Assembly (NCBI GenBank): GCA_023396615.1
Contig: JAEWVM010000105.1
Span: 1-11,796, forward strand
DNA: 11,796 bases
From: Spirochaetota bacterium
Lineage (GTDB): Bacteria; Spirochaetota; UBA4802; JAFGJZ01
Direction of reading: 5' to 3'
Translations under genes and position numbers: made by a program
Shown: piece after piece, positions 7,642-11,796 of the stretch
Layout of the letters: each line of letters starts with the position of its first letter
Numbering within the stretch: position 1 is the stretch's first letter
Notes under the pieces: model-generated
What the model saw: the letters and a program-made list of their open reading frames with translations, nothing else
What the model was told of the DNA's origin: nothing
Database searches by the model: none

Positions 7642-7781
7642 ATTAATAACTTATCATCTTCTATTATTAATTTAGCTGATTTTAGAAACATTATATTACT
7701 GCCGAATATCACATTATAAAAAAGTTAATTTATTACAAAAAATTACTAATGGTTTCGGCAAATCGTCCGACATATTAAGTG

Positions 7782-7861
7782 TAGAATCAAACTCCTTTGT
7801 GTTCCTTTTTATGGAGGAACGCTTTTCCACACGGGATACGCCCATATCCCGTCTTTTTTTT
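7782..7861 (+). ncRNA. Candidate small RNA or orphan leader ending at an intrinsic terminator
   Basis: A strong terminator at 7831-7861 has no + strand gene before it; the nearest one ends at 3844. A local transcript is therefore implied. A TAGAAT box at 7782-7787 (five of six -10 positions, no clear -35) would start an RNA near 7794. That RNA would contain a hairpin with GTGTTCCT (7799-7806) pairing to AGGAACGC (7815-7822, one G-U), then the terminator stem. CTCC at 7792-7795 could instead pair with GGAG at 7813-7816, which excludes the first hairpin. I do not recognise a known riboswitch or sRNA family. Boundaries are guesses. Confidence 0.35.
7831..7861 (+). terminator. Intrinsic (Rho-independent) terminator
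   Basis: Perfect 8-bp stem ACGGGATA (7831-7838) / TATCCCGT (7845-7852), a 6-base loop, one C, then eight T (7854-7861). The T-tract follows only on the + strand, so the terminator is directional. It lies 74 bases ahead of the kinase-like gene and upstream of that gene's own promoter. Confidence 0.88.
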
Positions 7862-7886
7862 CTCCTCACATCAATTAAAGAGTTTC

Positions 7887-7914
7887 TTGACAGCGGCGGA
7901 TAAATCATTACATT
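7887..7914 (+). promoter_or_regulatory. Promoter of the kinase-like gene
   Basis: A perfect TTGACA (7887-7892) and TACATT (7909-7914, four of six) are 16 bases apart. Transcription would begin near 7921, directly before the Shine-Dalgarno GGAGG at 7923-7927 that serves the ATG at 7936. The promoter lies after the terminator, so this gene need not depend on read-through. Confidence 0.55.
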
Positions 7915-7935
7915 AAACTGCCGGAGGATTAAAGT

Positions 7936-8448
7936 ATGAATGCTACTCTTGAAAAATTCAACAGCTTCGATATTCTCCTGATATGCGGTGTTTACGGTTC
8001 AGGTAAAAACGCCTTCGCGGAAAAGTATTTTAAAAACGGCGCGTGGAACCGTGTGAGCAGAAATGAAATCCGTAAACTTCTTTATGAAATGACGCGTTTC
8101 GGCGATACATGGGAATCTGCAAAATTCAGCGAAGAAGACGATATTCTCGTCAAACACATCGAAAGAAAAATTCTCGAGCACTTTCTTCACAACAAGAGAA
8201 AAGTTCTTGTAATCAACACATTCGCGACCAAAAAATCACGCCAGCGTTTTGTTTCGCTAGCGGCAGAATATAAAAAAACCATAGGCGCAGTTTTCATGAA
8301 CATGCCTCTTGAATTCTGTCTATCAGGGTACAAGAAGCATAATCCGACCATGCCCGAAAATGTTCTCAGGTCGATGTTTCAGAAAATCGAGCTTCCGGAA
8401 AAAAGAGAAGGATTCACGGAGGTTCTCGAAGTTCATCCTAAGGAATAA
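7936..8448 (+). CDS. P-loop polynucleotide-kinase-like protein with altered catalytic residues
   Basis: A 170-residue cytosolic protein with the layout of the AAA_33 / T4 polynucleotide kinase-like P-loop family: Walker A GVYGSGKN at 18-25, a VSRNEIRKLLYE segment at 40-51, a strand VLVINTFATKKSRQRF at 90-105, and the lid and C-terminal helix KKHNPTMPENVLRSMFQKI at 133-151. Family members normally have GSGK[S/T], an S/N-R-D-D/E-x-x-R segment with a catalytic Asp, and an Asp or similar before the TN/T of the third motif. Here these are N25, N43 and N94, while K24, R42 and R46 are kept. The lid, usually Arg-rich, reads GYKKH. It may bind a nucleotide or RNA end without normal kinase chemistry, or have a changed activity. 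Substrate is unknown. Start: ATG with GGAGG eight bases upstream. It has its own promoter and stands alone. Confidence 0.82.
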   Translation: MNATLEKFNSFDILLICGVYGSGKNAFAEKYFKNGAWNRVSRNEIRKLLYEMTRFGDTWESAKFSEEDDILVKHIERKILEHFLHNKRKVLVINTFATKKSRQRFVSLAAEYKKTIGAVFMNMPLEFCLSGYKKHNPTMPENVLRSMFQKIELPEKREGFTEVLEVHPKE

Positions 8449-8508
8449 TCATACGCTTTTCCCAAAATTCATTCCTCCGCTAAAGCCGCATCTCTTATTC
8501 TATTAATC

Positions 8509-8536
8509 TTGACAGATTATTTCAATACCTGATAAA
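8509..8536 (+). promoter_or_regulatory. Candidate promoter of the 637-residue gene / parA operon
   Basis: A perfect TTGACA (8509-8514) and GATAAA (8531-8536, four of six) are separated by 16 bases. The expected start, about seven bases after the -10, falls on the ATG at 8543, so the message would be leaderless. No Shine-Dalgarno sequence precedes that ATG, in agreement with this. Confidence 0.45.
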
Positions 8537-8542
8537 TCACGT

Positions 8543-10456
8543 ATGGCAACGGCTGACTCAAAAAGACTCGAAAGACGGGCAAAGTACATGCTCCTCAGCA
8601 AAGACATACCTTCATCAAAAATGGATGTCGTAAAATCCCTTTTGTCCAACGACAAACTTCTTCCTGAAGAAAAATACGGCGCTGTAATCGACCTGGTCAA
8701 AAACTGCCCTGATAAAAAAACAGAAGCAGAAGGAAGAAAAATCGAAACCGCGCCGAAGATTATTACTAAAAAAAAACCTTCTCAGACATTTGTTCCTGTA
8801 TTATCCGGTCAGGCTTCTTCTTCCGTTTTCATTGATGAGCTTCACTCTAAATACCGTCATTTGAATATTTTTAAAAAAAAATATCTCATGCATTCAGGAA
8901 ACTGGCTCAGCCTGACCATAAAAAAAAGACTCGTGCCCTCAAAGAAATTTTTCAAGCTTCTTTCTGAAATAAATGCGCATCAGGAAAAAATTCTTCCAAG
9001 AATAATTTCTGTCTGCGACATGATTGTTGCTGATGAACAGATAACGGATCCGGTAATATTTAATTATTTAAGAAATCTTTCCTTATGGCTTTCACTTACT
9101 CCAATGAGTTCTCTTGATTACGGAAAAGCAAAATGGCACGACGCTCCGACTTTTGAAAACGAATTCAAGCAATATATGATTTATGCATTTTCTTTTGATC
9201 TTCTGTCAATTGACACAAAGGAAAAAATTATCCTTTCATTTGAAACCAAACTGCGAGAAATGACAGATCTGGCAAAAGAAACTCTCATACCCGAAGATTC
9301 CGATTCCGCACGAAGCGGAAAAGAATCAAGAAATCTTAAAAAAGAAAAATTGATTTTTGACTACATGCTTGCTCTACGTTCCTTTATTCCGACAGTTACT
9401 GAAGCAAAAGGTTCTCTCGACAAAATCCTTGAAAACAGGTACGGATTTCAGTCTCTTTGCTCTTTTCTTTCCATTTATTTCGAATGCCTTGTTTTCCGCA
9501 GACCTGTTACTGAAAATGAAATTATAAGCTATTATTCAATAAAGCCTCTTCAGCCGAAAATTGATTCGTGGAACTGTTCAGCCGAAACCTTGAAAAAATA
9601 CGGAAAAGACGAAGAATCAGTGAAGCAGAGAAAGATTCAGCAGATAAAGCAAGAACTCCGTCATCTTGACGAAATAGTCGAAATGATCGGAATGAAATTT
9701 GAAGGATCGGATATCCTTCTTTCTTCATTTGAAGAACAATGGAAAATAATTAACAAACGCAGAATTGATACTGTCGCGGTCAAAAATGACGATTACATGA
9801 CCTTCATTGATGAACTTCTTCATTATTTTGAAAAGGCATATCTTCCGTTTCTCGACGGAACCAGCATGATTTTTTCTTCCGGCAAAACCCGGATTGAATC
9901 TTCAATTTTTACAAAGAATTCATTCGAACGCAGAGTTTCGGTTTATACGGACATTCTCAAAGATCTGAATTCTTATAAAATTAATGTTCCGAACGAAAAA
10001 ATAACCAAGGAAGAATCCCGCAAAATCATAAACGGTTCCATCAAAACAATGGATCATATTTCTTCATTTTTTACCCGTATCAGCGCACTTTTTTATTCAT
10101 TTGCCTTTGATCTTCATCTTCTCCAGGCAGTGCATGAAAAAACATTATTTGAAAACAATAATGATGAACCCAGCATCCATCAGCCGGTCAACATCCGTGA
10201 TGTCACAGAAACATCATCCAATCTGATACCTTTTTCCGATTCTGTCTTTATTGCATCCGAAAACATGCACCCTGCTCTGAAAATGAACAGCGGAAAAGCT
10301 GTTTATCCCGATTCAGGGCGCGAGGGACTTTTTAAAATGATTCTTTCTTTCTGCTATCAGATATCATATGAACTCAGCTCCGACGAGTTAATGAAGGAAC
10401 TCGAAAAAAGAAGAGAACTCCGCAATGAGATAAAACTCCTTGGGGGAAGCATTTGA
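8543..10456 (+). CDS. Unrecognised 637-residue cytosolic helical protein in the parA operon
   Basis: I do not recognise this family. No signal peptide or transmembrane segment is visible. Residues 1-53 look helical and basic (KRLERRAKYMLLSK; LPEEKYGAVIDLV) and are followed by a Lys/Glu-rich, probably disordered linker at about 54-80. Residues 95-640 are mostly helical, with a hydrophobic, aromatic-rich stretch at 302-322 (FQSLCSFLSIYFECLVF), a likely coiled-coil region at 358-385 (QRKIQQIKQELRHLDEIVEMI), helices at 415-435 and 500-535, and a charged C-terminal helix at 612-632. No nucleotide-binding or metal motif was found. The stop overlaps the TTG start of the next gene (TTGA, 10453-10456), so the two are co-translated, and parA follows. 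A role linked to chromosome partitioning or the cell envelope is an inference from this operon only. The ATG start lacks a Shine-Dalgarno sequence. Confidence 0.85.
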   Translation: MATADSKRLERRAKYMLLSKDIPSSKMDVVKSLLSNDKLLPEEKYGAVIDLVKNCPDKKTEAEGRKIETAPKIITKKKPSQTFVPVLSGQASSSVFIDELHSKYRHLNIFKKKYLMHSGNWLSLTIKKRLVPSKKFFKLLSEINAHQEKILPRIISVCDMIVADEQITDPVIFNYLRNLSLWLSLTPMSSLDYGKAKWHDAPTFENEFKQYMIYAFSFDLLSIDTKEKIILSFETKLREMTDLAKETLIPEDSDSARSGKESRNLKKEKLIFDYMLALRSFIPTVTEAKGSLDKILENRYGFQSLCSFLSIYFECLVFRRPVTENEIISYYSIKPLQPKIDSWNCSAETLKKYGKDEESVKQRKIQQIKQELRHLDEIVEMIGMKFEGSDILLSSFEEQWKIINKRRIDTVAVKNDDYMTFIDELLHYFEKAYLPFLDGTSMIFSSGKTRIESSIFTKNSFERRVSVYTDILKDLNSYKINVPNEKITKEESRKIINGSIKTMDHISSFFTRISALFYSFAFDLHLLQAVHEKTLFENNNDEPSIHQPVNIRDVTETSSNLIPFSDSVFIASENMHPALKMNSGKAVYPDSGREGLFKMILSFCYQISYELSSDELMKELEKRRELRNEIKLLGGSI

Positions 10457-11652
10457 AATTTATTGCCGCCGTCTTTTTTCTGTTCTTCCTGTGTTCGGGA
10501 TTATACGCTCAGTCAGTTTTCAATCCGGTAAAAGTTGCCGTTGTTGAAGCACGCTTTGACTCAGTCGAGGAAACTCTGAGAAAATATAAAATACCGTTTA
10601 CAATAATTCCCGAGCGCATGCTAGAAAATGCCGAAGACCTTTATCCGTTTGATTTGATATTTTTTCCGTGCGGAATCGGAATTTCTCCTGAAACAAGCAT
10701 TAACATTCTATCAAGGGGAACGAAATTCGAAGGTGTTAGCCTTAAGGAAGAATATTATAAAACTGATGATGGAAAAGTCACAAAATCCGTCCGCTCTTTT
10801 TTAGCGGAAGGCGGCATCGCGGTTTTTAACGATTATTCGATTCCTCTTCTCGCAAGAGCGACAAAAAGAATTAAGTTTTACAAAGACTTCCCGAATATCG
10901 GCCTTTCAGGATATTATACTTCTTCAGCCTCCGGTGATTTCGAGAATTTTCTCGGAAGAAGACAATACGGAATCAATTTTCCTCACCCGGGATGGGTTGT
11001 TGTTTCCCGATCATATTCCAATGACAATTATTTCTCTGCGGAAGTAAATACGCCTATCGGAATCAAATCAGCAGTAATTTCCGGAAAAGTTCCGCTTGAT
11101 AAAGGTACGGCATATTTTACGGCTTTCCACGAATCCAATCCGATGAATGAGCTTCTGCGTTTTTTAACAATCAGGGCATATTCAACAAACTATGTCAAAA
11201 AAAACCTCCGCTATGTCGGCGGCTGGGATATGGAAGCATATAGTGTTCTAAATGACATTTCTCTTCTTGAGGATTTCGCGCGTACTTATAAGATAAATAA
11301 GAATCCCGGAAACAGCACTCTTTTCGTTTTTTTCTCAGGCGGAGAATGGCTCGTAGAAGTATATTCAAAGGACATGAATCTTCTTTATTCGGTAGAAAAT
11401 CAGGGTGATATTTTAAAGCTTGACCTTGACAGCCCCGATGAAGAAATTATCGTAAAAACAGTAAGACTCAGCGAAGAATCCGGTTTGGTTTATTCATTAA
11501 TAGTCGGAGAAGGTTTAAGACTATTTCCTTATTATAAAAGAGCCACGGTATGGACAGTTCTAATTGTACTCGTTTTGTCTTATCTTTTTTTCATGAAAAA
11601 AAGGCGTTCTCAGAAATCATCCTCCAAGACGGATGATCATAATTATTTATAA
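10453..11652 (+). CDS. Membrane-anchored periplasmic protein with a GATase-like N-terminal fold, upstream of parA
   Basis: A 399-residue protein starting at TTG, supported by GGGGGA at 10442-10447 six bases upstream and by the TTGA overlap with the preceding stop. A signal peptide is clear (hydrophobic 4-17, likely cleavage after L17-Y18-A19). Residues about 25-240 alternate strands and helices in a way that recalls type 1 glutamine-amidotransferase-like or DUF4159-type domains: VKVAVVEA at 26-33, FDLIFFPCGIG at 66-76, and VRSFLAEGGIAVFND at 113-127. No catalytic Cys-His-Glu set is evident. A second domain follows at about 240-360. One transmembrane helix at 365-381 (TVWTVLIVLVLSYLFF) is followed by a basic cytoplasmic tail (KKRRSQKSSSK). 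The predicted topology is periplasmic bulk with a short cytosolic C-terminus. It ends 11 bases before parA, whose Shine-Dalgarno sequence overlaps its stop. The function is unknown. Confidence 0.87.
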   Translation: MKFIAAVFFLFFLCSGLYAQSVFNPVKVAVVEARFDSVEETLRKYKIPFTIIPERMLENAEDLYPFDLIFFPCGIGISPETSINILSRGTKFEGVSLKEEYYKTDDGKVTKSVRSFLAEGGIAVFNDYSIPLLARATKRIKFYKDFPNIGLSGYYTSSASGDFENFLGRRQYGINFPHPGWVVVSRSYSNDNYFSAEVNTPIGIKSAVISGKVPLDKGTAYFTAFHESNPMNELLRFLTIRAYSTNYVKKNLRYVGGWDMEAYSVLNDISLLEDFARTYKINKNPGNSTLFVFFSGGEWLVEVYSKDMNLLYSVENQGDILKLDLDSPDEEIIVKTVRLSEESGLVYSLIVGEGLRLFPYYKRATVWTVLIVLVLSYLFFMKKRRSQKSSSKTDDHNYL

Positions 11653-11663
11653 GGCGGGCATCG

Positions 11664-11796
11664 ATGGGAAAAGTAATATCAATGTCAAACCAAAAGGGCG
11701 GAGTCGGAAAAACAACCACAACGGTTAATCTCGCCGCTTTTCTATCAGAAAAAGGAAAAAAAGTCCTGATAATCGACATAGATCCTCAGGCAAACG
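11664..11796 (+). CDS. parA: ParA/Soj chromosome-partitioning ATPase, N-terminus only (cut by window edge)
   Basis: The first 44 codons are present. They begin MGKVISMSNQKGGVGKTTTT, the deviant Walker A motif KGGVGKTT of ParA/MinD-family ATPases with signature Lys and catalytic Lys, followed by VNLAAFLSEKGKKVLIIDID and then PQAN, the Walker A' region of the ParA/Soj branch. ParA dimerises on ATP, binds DNA non-specifically and moves ParB-parS complexes; here it is the third gene of an operon and parB is expected just beyond the window. The ATG at 11664 has AAGGCGGG (11651-11658) upstream, overlapping the previous stop codon. MinD or a cellulose/flagellar paralogue is less likely given the PQAN ending. 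Confidence 0.93.
   Translation, partial: MGKVISMSNQKGGVGKTTTTVNLAAFLSEKGKKVLIIDIDPQAN

Larger units (their letters stand above)
7589..7935. other. 347-base divergent intergenic region
   Basis: The region separates the minus-strand aldehyde dehydrogenase gene from the plus-strand kinase-like gene. Its left half (about 7620-7750) is strongly AT-rich and shows no clear structure. The right half carries, on the + strand, a TAGAAT box, a first hairpin, an intrinsic terminator, and then a separate promoter and Shine-Dalgarno sequence for the gene at 7936. I found no convincing small coding sequence; a 64-codon minus-strand frame through the terminator looks accidental. Confidence 0.8.

Noticed and set aside
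7749..7778. Nine-codon frame (MVSANRPTY) as an attenuation leader peptide
   Set aside because: No Shine-Dalgarno sequence, no run of regulatory codons, and it ends before the proposed transcription start.
7811..7903. 30-codon + strand frame beginning at the ATG in the hairpin loop (MEERFSTRD...)
   Set aside because: No ribosome site upstream (the region is pyrimidine-rich) and the T-tract of the terminator lies inside it.
7714..7908. 64-codon minus-strand frame in the intergenic region
   Set aside because: It runs through the + strand terminator and promoter, has no Shine-Dalgarno sequence or recognisable domain, and its composition looks accidental (Lys/Arg-rich from AT-rich DNA and the hairpin).
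10453..10512. Lipoprotein signal (FLC at residues 12-14) on the 399-residue protein
   Set aside because: The residue before Cys is Leu, not Gly/Ala/Ser as in a lipobox, and a good signal peptidase I site (LYA) follows.
3..11796. Defence island, prophage or toxin-antitoxin system
   Set aside because: No integrase, transposase, nuclease, toxin or repeat array was seen; gene content and composition look like uniform core chromosome.

Overview
This is an AT-leaning chromosomal stretch from a diderm bacterium: one product has a signal peptide plus an OmpA-type peptidoglycan-binding domain, and another is a secreted or membrane-anchored protein. The gene style and the organisation upstream of parA make a spirochaete (Treponema-like) plausible. 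That is an inference from gene content only. There is no rRNA, tRNA, CRISPR array or insertion sequence, and the window reads as core chromosome rather than a mobile island.

Layout. (1) Positions 3-2611, + strand, signalling: the C-terminal part of a hybrid histidine kinase (ATPase, receiver and HPt domains; its start lies left of the window), then a stand-alone CheY-like receiver, then a small HEAT-repeat protein. (2) Positions 2654-3844, +: an exported OmpA-like protein with an unrecognised N-terminal domain. (3) Positions 3845-6054, -: pyrB and pyrC, coupled by an ATGA overlap and convergent on the OmpA gene. The two stop codons are adjacent and lie inside one perfect palindrome. (4) Positions 6128-7588, -: an aldehyde dehydrogenase with an intact active site. 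(5) Positions 7589-7935: a 347-base divergent intergenic region. It holds a textbook + strand intrinsic terminator that has no + strand gene in front of it, so it probably ends a small RNA. (6) Positions 7936-8448, +: a polynucleotide-kinase-like P-loop protein whose usual catalytic residues look substituted. (7) Positions 8543-11796, +: a tight operon of an unrecognised 637-residue cytosolic protein, a membrane-anchored envelope protein (overlap TTGA, start codon TTG), and the start of parA, cut by the right edge.

How they may work together. The kinase, receiver and HEAT gene look like a multi-step phosphorelay whose output is protein-protein contact rather than DNA binding. pyrB and pyrC give two consecutive steps of de novo UMP synthesis. 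The parA operon joins a chromosome-partitioning ATPase to one cytosolic and one membrane-anchored protein of unknown role, and it is the best candidate here for an undescribed system. The other points that stand out are the degenerate kinase, the orphan terminator, and several Shine-Dalgarno-less starts with a TTGACA-like box 33-34 bases upstream, a geometry that fits leaderless transcripts.
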